Of a stretch of DNA of 14,402 nt, positions 1-6,951 are shown piece after piece. Position numbers and translations under genes: made by a program. Every line of letters begins with the position of its first letter. Within the stretch, counting starts at the first letter, position 1. A model generated the notes under the pieces. It made no database searches. It saw only the letters and a program-made list of their open reading frames with translations, and had not been told where the DNA came from. Source of the DNA: CAYNYM01 sp049366815. GTDB lineage: Bacteria; Desulfobacterota; DSM-4660; Desulfatiglandales; HGW-15. The stretch covers positions 1-14,402 of the forward strand of contig JBMNCO010000129.1 in assembly GCA_049366815.1 (NCBI GenBank). Direction: 5' to 3'.

Positions 1-21
1 GGAAGCGATAATCCACTGATG

Positions 22-53
22 GAAGGGGGCGGACAGGGCTGTTCGCCCCCTTC
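22..53. other. Strong GC-rich hairpin, possible 3' end of an upstream transcript
   Basis: Perfect 10-base arms GAAGGGGGCG and CGCCCCCTTC flank a 12-base centre that can add ACA/TGT pairing. The hairpin would be very stable in RNA. No T-run follows on either strand, so it is not a classical intrinsic terminator. It could close a transcript entering from the left or act as a processing structure. Confidence 0.4.
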
Positions 54-223
54 TGCCATGGAGACTTTGAAATTCCAACAAGATTGAAGACCTGAACCTA
101 TTGATTGCTCAAGGGGGACCGGCAAAGAGTGAACGCCTCAGACCATCCCTGTCGAAATATGGAACATGCCGCTCGAAAAACCAAGGCCCCGCCGTTGTCC
201 ATGAAAACGACCCGGAAAAATTC

Positions 224-252
224 TTGACTCTCCATCCCCGAAGCATTATATT
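224..252 (+). promoter_or_regulatory. Sigma-70-type promoter for the ars operon
   Basis: A -35 hexamer TTGACT (224-229) and a -10 hexamer TATATT (247-252) are separated by exactly 17 bases. Transcription would start near 258-260, about 25 bases before the arsR ATG. No clear ArsR-type dyad was found, only weak ATTC/GAAT half-sites just downstream of the -10. Autoregulation by ArsR binding here is expected from the family and is not proven by the sequence. Confidence 0.65.
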
Positions 253-282
253 CCAAAAAGTGAATTTACTGGATGGTTCAGC

Positions 283-627
283 ATGAAAGATTTCATTAAG
301 GTGATGAAGGCCCTTTCGGATCCTAACCGGGTCAAAATCGTCAAGATGCTCCAGCACAAGTTGATGTGTGTCTGCGAACTTCAGGAGGCCCTTCAGGTTG
401 CACAGTCCAGTGTGTCCAAGCATCTCAAGATACTTGAAGAAGCAGGCCTTGTCGATTACAGAAAGGACGGGCTGTGGGTAAATTATTACCTTACGGACGG
501 AATGAAATCCCCATATGTATCCAGCCTTATGGGAAATCTTCGGCACTGGCTGGAAGATGAGTCGGAGATTAGAGATCTCATTGAGAGGCTTCCAGATATC
601 CGGAGAGAGGAAATCTGCAGAAGATAG
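283..627 (+). CDS. arsR: ArsR-family arsenic-responsive repressor
   Basis: A 114-residue winged helix-turn-helix protein of the ArsR/SmtB family. The N-terminus KALSDPNRVKIVKML is the typical dimer and H1 region. The recognition helix is in QSSVSKHLKILEEAGLV, followed by a wing ending DGLWVNYYL. Metalloid-binding candidates are Cys29 and Cys31 in the MCVCEL motif, which matches the CxC of classical As(III)-sensing ArsR, plus Cys112 near the C-terminus as a possible third ligand. It would sit on the operon promoter and leave when As(III) or Sb(III) binds. It is the first gene after the 224-252 promoter, with a weak ribosome site (GGATGG). A stub resembling its first 20 residues recurs at 8533. 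Confidence 0.93.
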   Translation: MKDFIKVMKALSDPNRVKIVKMLQHKLMCVCELQEALQVAQSSVSKHLKILEEAGLVDYRKDGLWVNYYLTDGMKSPYVSSLMGNLRHWLEDESEIRDLIERLPDIRREEICRR

Positions 628-695
628 TAGATTTTTTCTGATCTTATTACATCTATAAATTGCCATCTGGATATTTATACGGGGAGATCCTGTAA

Positions 696-2023
696 ATGAA
701 AGAGCGAACTAAACTCCTGATTATTGTCCTGACCTTTGTGGCCGCCTACACTATTCCCTGGGCGAATGAGACGATTCGCCAGTCAGGCCTCGAGGCCTTT
801 ATGATGCTTCAGGAGTACGCGAGGGAGCATGTACTGACCTGCCTGATTCCGGCCTTTTTCATTGCGGGAGCGATTGCCGTCTTTGTCTCTCAGGCGTCGG
901 TCCTGAAATATTTTGGGATGCAGGCCCGCAAGATATTGTCCTATTCGGTCGCTTCGGTCTCCGGCACGGTCCTGGCCGTGTGCTCCTGCACTGTGCTTCC
1001 TTTATTTGCCGGCATTTACACCCGTGGTGCCGGCATCGGTCCGGCCACGGCCTTCCTCTATTCGGGGCCGGCCATCAACGTGCTTGCCATTGTGCTTACG
1101 GCCAGGATTCTCGGGTGGCAACTGGGTTTGGCCAGGGCCGTGGGAGCGGTTTTTTTTGCCGTCATTACCGGCCTGCTCATGGCCTTTTTTTTCAGGAAAG
1201 ACGACGCGGCCCGTACCGCCGGACAGATCTACCTCCCGGATGAAGGGGAGAAAGGCAGGACCCTTACCCAGGAGGCCTTATTCATGCTGATCCTGGTTCT
1301 GATCCTTATCTTCGCCGCCTTTGCAAGGCCGGCACAGGGGTCCACCGGGATCTGGCCCGCTGTTTTCGCATCCAAATGGTATATCACGGCCGGGCTTCTC
1401 ATTATCCTCGGATTCATGCTCAAGGCCTGGTTCGTCCAATATGAAAGGGTCACCTGGGTCCAGTCCACCTGGGGATTCATGAAGCAGATCTTCCCCCTGC
1501 TCGGAGCCGGGGTGCTTGTAGCCGGTTTTATGCTGGGGCGTCCCGGTCACCCGGCCCTGATCCCTGAGCACTACATTCAGACTCTCGTGGGGGGGAATTC
1601 GGTCTGGGCGAACCTCTTTGCCGCTGTTTCCGGTGCCCTCATGTATTTCGCCACACTCACCGAGGTGCCGATCCTGCAGGGGCTCATCGGCGCCGGTATG
1701 GGCAAGGGCCCCGCCCTTTCCCTGCTCCTGGCCGGTCCCGCGCTGTCGCTTCCCAACATGCTGGTCATCGGCGGGGTCATGGGGCTCAAGAAGACGGCGG
1801 TCTTTTGNNNNNNNNNNNNNNNNNNNNNNNNNNNNNNNNNNNNNNNNNNNNNNNNNNNNNNNNNNNNNNNNNNNNNNNNNNNNNNNNNNNNNNNNNNNNN
1901 NNNNNNNCCAACATGCTGGTCATCGGCGGGGTCATGGGGCTCAAGAAGACGGCGGTCTTTTGCGTGATCATCGTGATCCTTTCCACTATCGCCGGTATGA
2001 CCTATGGGTGGATGGCAGGATAA
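696..2023 (+). CDS. ArsP/DUF318-type membrane permease, interrupted by an assembly gap
   Basis: Polytopic permease of the PF03773 family, which includes ArsP exporters of trivalent organoarsenicals. The hallmark AVCSCTVLPL (Cys96, Cys98) is followed by the family segment around SGPAINVLAIVL. The gene is split by 100 N, and 55 bases are identical on both sides. Removing the Ns and one repeat copy joins 696-1807 to 1963-2023 as one 390-codon frame ending in MTYGWMAG and TAA, so the gap is artificial and the gene probably intact. It lies 68 bases after arsR. Export of methylated or inorganic arsenicals is inferred from family and operon. Family members outside arsenic operons are simply called permeases, so the substrate is uncertain. 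Confidence 0.85.
1753..1962. repeat. 55-bp perfect direct repeat flanking the N gap
   Basis: Bases 1753-1807 and 1908-1962 are identical over 55 positions, starting CCAACATGCTGG and ending GCGGTCTTTTG. They directly abut the run of Ns. The permease frame is continuous only if one copy is removed. This is best read as the overlap between two contigs that were scaffolded without merging, not as a biological duplication. Confidence 0.93.
1808..1907. other. Assembly gap of exactly 100 N
   Basis: One hundred unknown bases, a conventional placeholder length. Because the flanking contig ends overlap by 55 bases, the true gap is very probably of negative length and no sequence is missing. Confidence 0.97.
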
Positions 2024-2220
2024 GATTTACTGCAAAGAAGCCAGGGGCGTAAAGGTCCGTTTGTGATGTGTAAGGAAATGAAGCTCTATAGCGGTTACAG
2101 GCTGGACATTGTGGCTAGTCACTTCAGAAAGAGAGCATGATTTCCACACAGTTATTGGAAAGGGATAAATTCATACAAATCGAACAATAATCAGACAAGC
2201 CAATAAGAGGGGAAATCATC

Positions 2221-2457
2221 ATGGAAATCAAAGTCTTGGGTCCAGGCTGCCCGAAGTGCAAGCAAACGGAAAAGAATGTGAAAGAGGCTGTCTCCGAGTC
2301 GGGAGTGGCCGCTGACGTGGAGAAGGTGACGGATACCATGAAGATTGCTTCCTACGGGGTGTTCGGCACCCCGGCGGTCGTCGTGGACGGGGATGTGAAG
2401 TGTGTCGGCAAGATTCCAAGCAAGGAAGAAATCAAGGCATGGATTGAGAAGAAATGA
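2221..2457 (+). CDS. Small thioredoxin-fold protein with CPKC active site
   Basis: A 78-residue protein of the small 'redox-active disulfide' thioredoxin-like group. The motif GPGCPKCKQTEKNV has the active-site pair Cys10 and Cys13 at the start of helix 1. The cis-Pro is Pro51 in FGTPAVVVDG, and Cys61 follows. There is no signal peptide, so it is cytoplasmic. The ribosome site AGAGGGGAAA precedes the ATG. It lies between the permease and arsM, 26 bases from arsM. It may reduce ArsM or a neighbouring redox protein, or bind As(III) through the CxxC pair. The exact partner cannot be read from the sequence. Confidence 0.87.
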   Translation: MEIKVLGPGCPKCKQTEKNVKEAVSESGVAADVEKVTDTMKIASYGVFGTPAVVVDGDVKCVGKIPSKEEIKAWIEKK

Positions 2458-2483
2458 CGGCCGAGAGAGAAGTGTGAGGAATA

Positions 2484-3275
2484 ATGGATAAAGACCAAGA
2501 CAAAATACACAACCTGGTTGTGGACAAATACGGAGGCGTTGCAAAGGGAGATGGGGGAGGATGCACGGCCTCCTGCTGCGAGGGATCGTCTCCCCTCGTC
2601 AATATCATGGGGCTGGGAAAAGCGCTGGATTACACGGAAGAGGACCTTTCCTTATCGCCGGGTGAGGCGAACCTCGGCCTGGGCTGCGGGAACCCCATCG
2701 GCCTGGCGGATTTAAAACCGGGGGAGACCGTCCTGGATCTTGGCAGCGGAGCGGGATTCGATGCCTTCCTGGCTGCCAAGCGCGTAGGAGGATCGGGAAG
2801 GGTGATCGGGGTTGATCTGACCCCGGAAATGGTTCAAAAGGCCAGAGAAAATGCCGAAAAGTTGAAGATATCCAACAGTGAATTTCATCTCGGGAAAATT
2901 GAAAAACTTCCCGTCCCCGACAATTCCGTGGATGTCGTCATCTCCAATTGTGTCATAAACCTTTCCCCGGACAAACACGCCGTCTTCGGAGAGATCTATC
3001 GCTCTCTCAAGCCGGGCGGTCGGATTATCATTTCCGATATCCTCCGCTCCGGAGAAATTCCTGAAGGACTCCGTAACGATCCGACCGCCTATACCGGCTG
3101 AGTGGCAGGCGCCATTTCACCCGGTGAGGTGAAGGAAATTCTCTCAGCGTTGGGGTTTCAGGAAATCAGTATAAGGCCCAAGGAACAAAGCGAAAAGATC
3201 ATCCGGGAGTGGAATGTCGGTGAGGGCGCAGAGAAAGTGGTCTTTTCGGCATACATCCGGGCTGTCAAGTCCTGA
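2484..3275 (+). CDS. arsM: Arsenite S-adenosylmethyltransferase ArsM, selenocysteine-containing
   Basis: Methylates As(III) with S-adenosylmethionine. The SAM-binding motif is VLDLGSGAGFDAFLAAKR (about residues 83-100), and the acidic motif II is VIGVDLTPEM. Cys27, Cys31 and Cys32 form an N-terminal Cys cluster. The catalytic arsenic ligands known in the family align with Cys68 (LGCGNP), Cys156 (SNCVINLSPDK) and the position after TAYTG. That last codon is TGA (3099-3101), where relatives have Cys in GCV/IxGA. Reading through continues VAGAISPGEVKEIL and ends at TGA 3273-3275, giving 263 residues with Sec206. A hairpin with GG in its loop follows at 3115-3134. A simple reading stops at 3101 and loses the third ligand and 57 C-terminal residues. 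Alternative: a recent nonsense mutation, unlikely given the intact downstream frame. Confidence 0.9.
3115..3134 (+). promoter_or_regulatory. Predicted bacterial SECIS element of arsM
   Basis: Just after the in-frame UGA, TTCACC (3116-3121) pairs perfectly with GGTGAA (3128-3133), with an extra T-G wobble below. The 6-base loop is CGGTGA, so GG lies at +22/+23 from the UGA. Bacterial SECIS hairpins recruit SelB-Sec-tRNA and typically carry guanosines at the start of a small apical loop at about this distance. Folding was done by hand. Confidence 0.75.
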
Positions 3276-3309
3276 TGAGGCTTTTCGGATACACCAACAT
3301 GGATGAGAG

Positions 3310-3414
3310 GCTCAGGTCTTTTTTGACAATAAGGGCAAAGAGGTTTTCGGTCAAACGGGGTTTTACGCCGGGAGTGAGGTTCTCAAACAATTGGCCAAGA
3401 TGGGAGTTGAATAG
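3310..3414 (+). pseudogene. C-terminal remnant of a thioredoxin-like gene
   Basis: Reading from GCT at 3310, the frame gives AQVFFDNKGKEVF, then QTGFYAGSEVLKQLAKMGV, Glu and a stop. It matches the C-terminus of the next gene (TQIFFNKEGEEVYRHIGF, then AQLRKMGV). A TGA at 3304-3306 is in frame just upstream, and no CxxC half is found before it. This looks like the leftover of a tandem thioredoxin duplicate whose 5' part was lost. The stop TAG touches the ATG of the intact copy. Confidence 0.72.
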
Positions 3415-3840
3415 ATGAATAAAACAATTCGGATAATCGTATTGGGGCTTGTAGTCCTGATGGGTTCCACGGGAGTCCTCTGGGCCGAGGCTTCTCCTGA
3501 AGGCAATAAGGATGCGTCGGCCGGAAAGGGGAAATCCTTTGATGAAGTGCCGGTCAAGGGCATGGTGACCATGATCGATCTCGGGGCGAATTCATGCATT
3601 CCCTGTAAAATGATGGCGCCCATCATGGAAAAACTGGAGAAGGCCTATGAAGGGAGGGCGGCCATCGTCTTCATCGATGTCTGGAAAACCAAAGGCCCAA
3701 CAAAAAGATTTAACATTCGGGCCATCCCCACACAGATCTTCTTCAACAAAGAAGGAGAGGAAGTCTATCGCCACATCGGCTTCATGAGCGAAGAGGCCAT
3801 CGTGGCACAGTTGAGAAAGATGGGAGTCCCGGATGCATAG
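3415..3840 (+). CDS. Exported or membrane-anchored thioredoxin
   Basis: A 141-residue protein with a hydrophobic N-terminal segment (IRIIVLGLVVLMGSTGVLWA) that is probably a signal peptide or anchor, then a thioredoxin domain. The active site is ANSCIPCKMM (Cys61, Cys64), and the cis-Pro is Pro105 in AIPTQIFF. It is placed directly before a CcdA-like gene, so it is the likely extracytoplasmic acceptor of electrons passed across the membrane by that protein. Its role in the ars operon (keeping thiols or As-binding proteins reduced outside the cytoplasm) is an inference from context. Confidence 0.88.
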   Translation: MNKTIRIIVLGLVVLMGSTGVLWAEASPEGNKDASAGKGKSFDEVPVKGMVTMIDLGANSCIPCKMMAPIMEKLEKAYEGRAAIVFIDVWKTKGPTKRFNIRAIPTQIFFNKEGEEVYRHIGFMSEEAIVAQLRKMGVPDA

Positions 3841-3893
3841 GGGTTGCCCCTGGAAGTTGACCGACTTCATTCTTTGAAAGGAAAGCCAGACTC

Positions 3894-4604
3894 ATGCTTG
3901 AATCCCTTTTTCTCACCGTTAATGAATGGATTGCCGGAGGCACGGTCATAGCGGCCGCAGGTTGTTTTCTCTGGGGCATGATCAGCGTGGTCTTCAGTCC
4001 CTGCCACCTCGCCTCCATCCCCCTCATCGTGGCGTATGTCGGCGGGCAGCAGGAGATACTCAGACCACGCAAGGCCGCCCACTACTCCATGGCCTTTACC
4101 ATCGGTCTTTTTATCACGATTGCTGTTGTCGGCATTGTGTGCGCCCTGCTGGGCCGCATGCTGGGGGACGTGGGCAATTACTGGCAGGTTTTGGTTGGAC
4201 TCGTCCTCGTGTGGGTGGCTCTGGGAATGATCGGGGTGGAAAAATGTTCCATGTCGGGGAGCCTGCTCTACCGCTTGAAATTCAAGGGCATTCCGGGGGC
4301 CTTCCTTCTCGGGCTAGCCTACGGAGTGCTTTCCGGCTCCTGTACTTTCGGGTTCATAGCCCCCATCCTGGCCATCATCACCATCCAGCAGAAAGTGGCC
4401 ACAGGAGTCCTTTTCATTCTCCTCTTTGCCATAGGGCACTGCCTTCCTATTGTGGTGGCGGGAAGCAGCACGGCTGCCGTGAAGGGCGTTTTGGAAAGCA
4501 GCCGCTGGCAGGGCGCCGGAAACTGGTTTCGAAAGGGAGCTGGAGCGGTGATCGTCATGCTGGGGGTCTATTTTATCATTAACCCGTTTTTCTCTCCCGT
4601 GTGA
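3894..4604 (+). CDS. CcdA/DsbD-like transmembrane electron-transfer protein
   Basis: A 236-residue polytopic protein of the cytochrome c biogenesis CcdA / DsbD transmembrane family. The two conserved membrane cysteines are Cys37 in VFSPCHLASIPL and Cys150 in LSGSCTFGFIAP. A further EKCSM motif occurs at 117-121. The family passes electrons from cytoplasmic thioredoxin to an outward-facing thioredoxin, matching the exported thioredoxin just upstream. The ATG at 3894 follows an AAAGGAAAG ribosome site. The gene is 15 bases before the next gene and clearly in the same operon. Confidence 0.9.
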   Translation: MLESLFLTVNEWIAGGTVIAAAGCFLWGMISVVFSPCHLASIPLIVAYVGGQQEILRPRKAAHYSMAFTIGLFITIAVVGIVCALLGRMLGDVGNYWQVLVGLVLVWVALGMIGVEKCSMSGSLLYRLKFKGIPGAFLLGLAYGVLSGSCTFGFIAPILAIITIQQKVATGVLFILLFAIGHCLPIVVAGSSTAAVKGVLESSRWQGAGNWFRKGAGAVIVMLGVYFIINPFFSPV

Positions 4605-4619
4605 GAGGAAGAACCCAAC

Positions 4620-5162
4620 ATGTTGTTCAAAAGCTATCATAAAAAGATCTTCAGACCGAAGTGCAACCCCAGTTTTCAGTCCCTCCACTGTATTGCATAT
4701 CTGGAGCAGGATGTTTCCGAAGCCCTCCCGTACCTGAACGCCTTCCTGGGTGGTTATGAATATTTGAAGGATCCTCCGGCCGTGACATTCCGTGTCCACG
4801 GAAAAATCATGACCGTCCACTCCCGGGAGATCGCAATCAACGCGCTCCGGGACGAGGAGGAGGCGGACAAGATCCTGGAATGGCTCAAGCGGGAGATGAA
4901 CGAGGCCTGGGAGAAAAGGGCTGAGATTGAACCGAAGTATGAGGGTGCTCCGAAACCTAAGGTACTTGAGATTTTAAAACTCCTGCCAAAAAGCAATTGT
5001 CGTGAATGTGGTCAGCCCACGTGCATGGTTTTTGCCGCCAAGATCGCGGAAGGCGCAAAGGGGCCGGAAGACTGCCCGCCGATAAAGGAAGATAACCGGA
5101 TGAAGCTCGAGAAATATATGAGCGGTTTTCGCTTTGATTCATTGAAAAAAGGAAACCAATAG
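4620..5162 (+). CDS. [4Fe-4S]-domain protein found in the ars operon
   Basis: A 180-residue soluble protein. The C-terminal part carries Cys127, Cys130, Cys135 and Cys152 in a CX2CX4CX16C arrangement (CRECGQPTC, then DCPP), the signature of the small FeS domain (PF04060) seen in corrinoid Fe-S proteins and RnfB. The N-terminal ~110 residues contain Cys15 and Cys24 and I do not recognise them as a known domain. The ribosome site GAGGAAG precedes the ATG. Lying between the CcdA-like gene and acr3, it could donate electrons within arsenic reduction or methylation, but the reaction is not evident. Confidence 0.82.
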   Translation: MLFKSYHKKIFRPKCNPSFQSLHCIAYLEQDVSEALPYLNAFLGGYEYLKDPPAVTFRVHGKIMTVHSREIAINALRDEEEADKILEWLKREMNEAWEKRAEIEPKYEGAPKPKVLEILKLLPKSNCRECGQPTCMVFAAKIAEGAKGPEDCPPIKEDNRMKLEKYMSGFRFDSLKKGNQ

Positions 5163-5173
5163 GGAGGTTTCTT

Positions 5174-6271
5174 ATGAAAGCACAAAATTCAGTGAGCAAA
5201 CGCCTTTCCTTTCTTGACCGGTTTCTAACCCTCTGGATTTTCCTGGCGATGTTCATTGGTGTCATGTGGGGCTATCTTTTTCCGGGGATACGCGAGGTGA
5301 TAGACTATTTCCAGGTAGGGACGACCAATATCCCCATCGCTATCGGATTGATCCTGATGATGTACCCGCCCCTGGCCAAGGTGAAATACGAACAACTCGG
5401 CCAGGTCTTTAGAAATGTGAAGGTCCTGGCGCTTTCCCTGGTCCAGAACTGGGTCATCGGACCGATCCTCATGTTCCTGCTGGCCGTGGCTTTTCTCTCG
5501 GGGCATCATGAATACATGGTCGGCCTGATCCTTATCGGTCTGGCCCGGTGCATCGCCATGGTCATCGTCTGGAATGACCTGGCATCCGGGGATACGGAAT
5601 ACTGCGCGGGCCTGGTGGCGTTTAATTCCATATTCCAGGTCCTTTTTTTTTCCGTGTATGCCTATATCTTCATCACAGTGGTGCCACAGTGGTTGGGCCT
5701 GAAAGGGGCCGTGGTGGACATTTCCATCGGCCAGATCGCGGAAAGCGTTTTTATCTATCTGGGCATTCCCTTCATCGGCGGCATCATCTCCCGCATTATC
5801 GGACTAAAAACAAAGGGAAGAGAGTGGTATGAGGAGAGATTCATCCCCAAGATCAGTCCCATCACACTGATCGCCCTGCTTTTCACGATCCTGGTGATGT
5901 TCTCCCTGAAGGGCGAATTCATTGTCCAGCTTCCCTTTGATGTCGTCCGTGTGGCCGTCCCTCTGTGCATATATTTCGTGATCATGTTTTTCGTCTCCTT
6001 TTACCTGTCCATGAAGGCCGGTGCCACCTATGAGCAGTCCACAACCCTGAGCTTTACGGCCGCATCCAATAACTTTGAACTCGCCATCGCCGTGGCGGTG
6101 GCCGTGTTCGGCATCGACTCGGGCCAGGCCTTTGCAGCGGTGATCGGACCGCTGGTCGAGGTTCCGGTGTTGATCAGTCTGGTCAATGTGGCGTTATGGC
6201 TAAAACGCAGATACTTCCCCTATGCCGTTGATACGCCGACCGGTGTCTGTCATGTGACATGCCGACCGTGA
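5174..6271 (+). CDS. acr3: Acr3-family arsenite efflux permease
   Basis: A 365-residue integral membrane protein of the Acr3 (arsenical resistance-3, BART superfamily) type with about ten hydrophobic segments. The conserved functional cysteine is Cys126 in GLARCIAMVIVWNDLA. The family motif SNNFELAIAVAVAVFG lies near the end. It extrudes As(OH)3 from the cytoplasm using the membrane potential. A strong GGGAGG ribosome site sits 6-7 bases before the ATG, and the gene follows the Fe-S protein by 11 bases. The C-terminal tail VCHVTCRP adds two cysteines. It is the core resistance pump of the operon. Confidence 0.95.
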   Translation: MKAQNSVSKRLSFLDRFLTLWIFLAMFIGVMWGYLFPGIREVIDYFQVGTTNIPIAIGLILMMYPPLAKVKYEQLGQVFRNVKVLALSLVQNWVIGPILMFLLAVAFLSGHHEYMVGLILIGLARCIAMVIVWNDLASGDTEYCAGLVAFNSIFQVLFFSVYAYIFITVVPQWLGLKGAVVDISIGQIAESVFIYLGIPFIGGIISRIIGLKTKGREWYEERFIPKISPITLIALLFTILVMFSLKGEFIVQLPFDVVRVAVPLCIYFVIMFFVSFYLSMKAGATYEQSTTLSFTAASNNFELAIAVAVAVFGIDSGQAFAAVIGPLVEVPVLISLVNVALWLKRRYFPYAVDTPTGVCHVTCRP

Positions 6272-6282
6272 GGAGGAGAAGC

Positions 6283-6417
6283 GTGGGGGAATTTTTCGGC
6301 TGCACCGGGAATATCAGGGGGTTTTTCAATTTGAAAACCAATTGCAAGCAGAAACCGCTTATCAATATCCTGATCCGGGCCCATCTTGCACAGGGGAAGA
6401 CCAATCAGGGGAAATAA
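6283..6417 (+). CDS. Possible 44-residue small protein, unknown
   Basis: A GTG-initiated frame with an AGGAGG ribosome site (6271-6276) ideally spaced before it. It ends at TAA 6415-6417, three bases before the rhodanese ATG. The product starts MGEFFGCTGNIRGFFNLKTN, contains two cysteines and is basic toward the end (AHLAQGKTNQGK). No family is recognised. It fills an otherwise 149-base gap in a tightly packed operon. It could be a real small protein, a remnant, or chance; the ribosome site is its main support. Confidence 0.4.
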   Translation: MGEFFGCTGNIRGFFNLKTNCKQKPLINILIRAHLAQGKTNQGK

Positions 6418-6420
6418 TCC

Positions 6421-6936
6421 ATGAAAACAGACGGAATTATTGGAAAGGCACGGCAAGCCATCGGGCAATCGGCAGTGATTATTATTTTGGCCGCGATGGT
6501 GGGTCTTTTGACGAATCAACCGCGGGCCGACGGGCTCCCAGTGGTGGCGGACCGGTCTCCCGAGGCAAGGGTGGCTTCGGAATCGGGGGAGAGCCTGGTC
6601 ATTTCTCTCGAAGAGGCCAAGGCCCTGTGCTCTGACAAAGAGGCCGTATTTCTTGATGCGCGATCAGAGGAGGAATATGGCCGGGGCCACATTCGGTGCG
6701 CTCAAAACATACCATGGCAGGCCTTTGAAAGACACATCGACCGGGTCTTCAGTTTGATCCCTGATGATGTCTGGATCGTGACCTACTGTGATGGTGAGAC
6801 GTGTCCGATGGGTGAAGACCTTGCATTAGAGTTGGTTTTCATGGGCTATAAAAATGTGAAGGTCCTCCTGAACGGATGGGCAAGATGGAAGGAGGCGGGG
6901 TTTCCCACTGAGGGCGGGCAGAACAAATTTTCATGA
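6421..6936 (+). CDS. Membrane-anchored rhodanese-domain protein
   Basis: A 171-residue protein with an N-terminal membrane segment (AVIIILAAMVGLL) and a single rhodanese domain from about residue 58. The domain shows VFLDARSEEEYGRGHI and the active-site loop YCDGETCPMGEDLA, with Cys123 and Cys128; the C-terminal part is NVKVLLNGWARWKEAG. Rhodaneses carry sulfane sulfur as a Cys persulfide. The second Cys five residues on could form a disulfide with it. Such anchored rhodaneses often pair with MauE/DoxX-like membrane proteins, and one follows here after an intervening CDF gene. The domain probably faces the periplasm. Confidence 0.87.
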   Translation: MKTDGIIGKARQAIGQSAVIIILAAMVGLLTNQPRADGLPVVADRSPEARVASESGESLVISLEEAKALCSDKEAVFLDARSEEEYGRGHIRCAQNIPWQAFERHIDRVFSLIPDDVWIVTYCDGETCPMGEDLALELVFMGYKNVKVLLNGWARWKEAGFPTEGGQNKFS

Positions 6937-6951
6937 CAGGCAAAAGGAGCC

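Noticed and set aside
247..270. Weak ATTC/GAAT half-sites near the arsR -10 as an ArsR operator.
   Set aside because: Arms of only four bases; such pairs are common by chance.
101..286. A 61-codon plus-strand frame before arsR.
   Set aside because: It covers the promoter and overlaps the arsR start, has no ribosome site and no family resemblance.
2066..2140. 24-codon ORF between the permease and the small thioredoxin-fold gene.
   Set aside because: Very short, mediocre ribosome site, no recognisable features; the 197-base gap is treated as noncoding.
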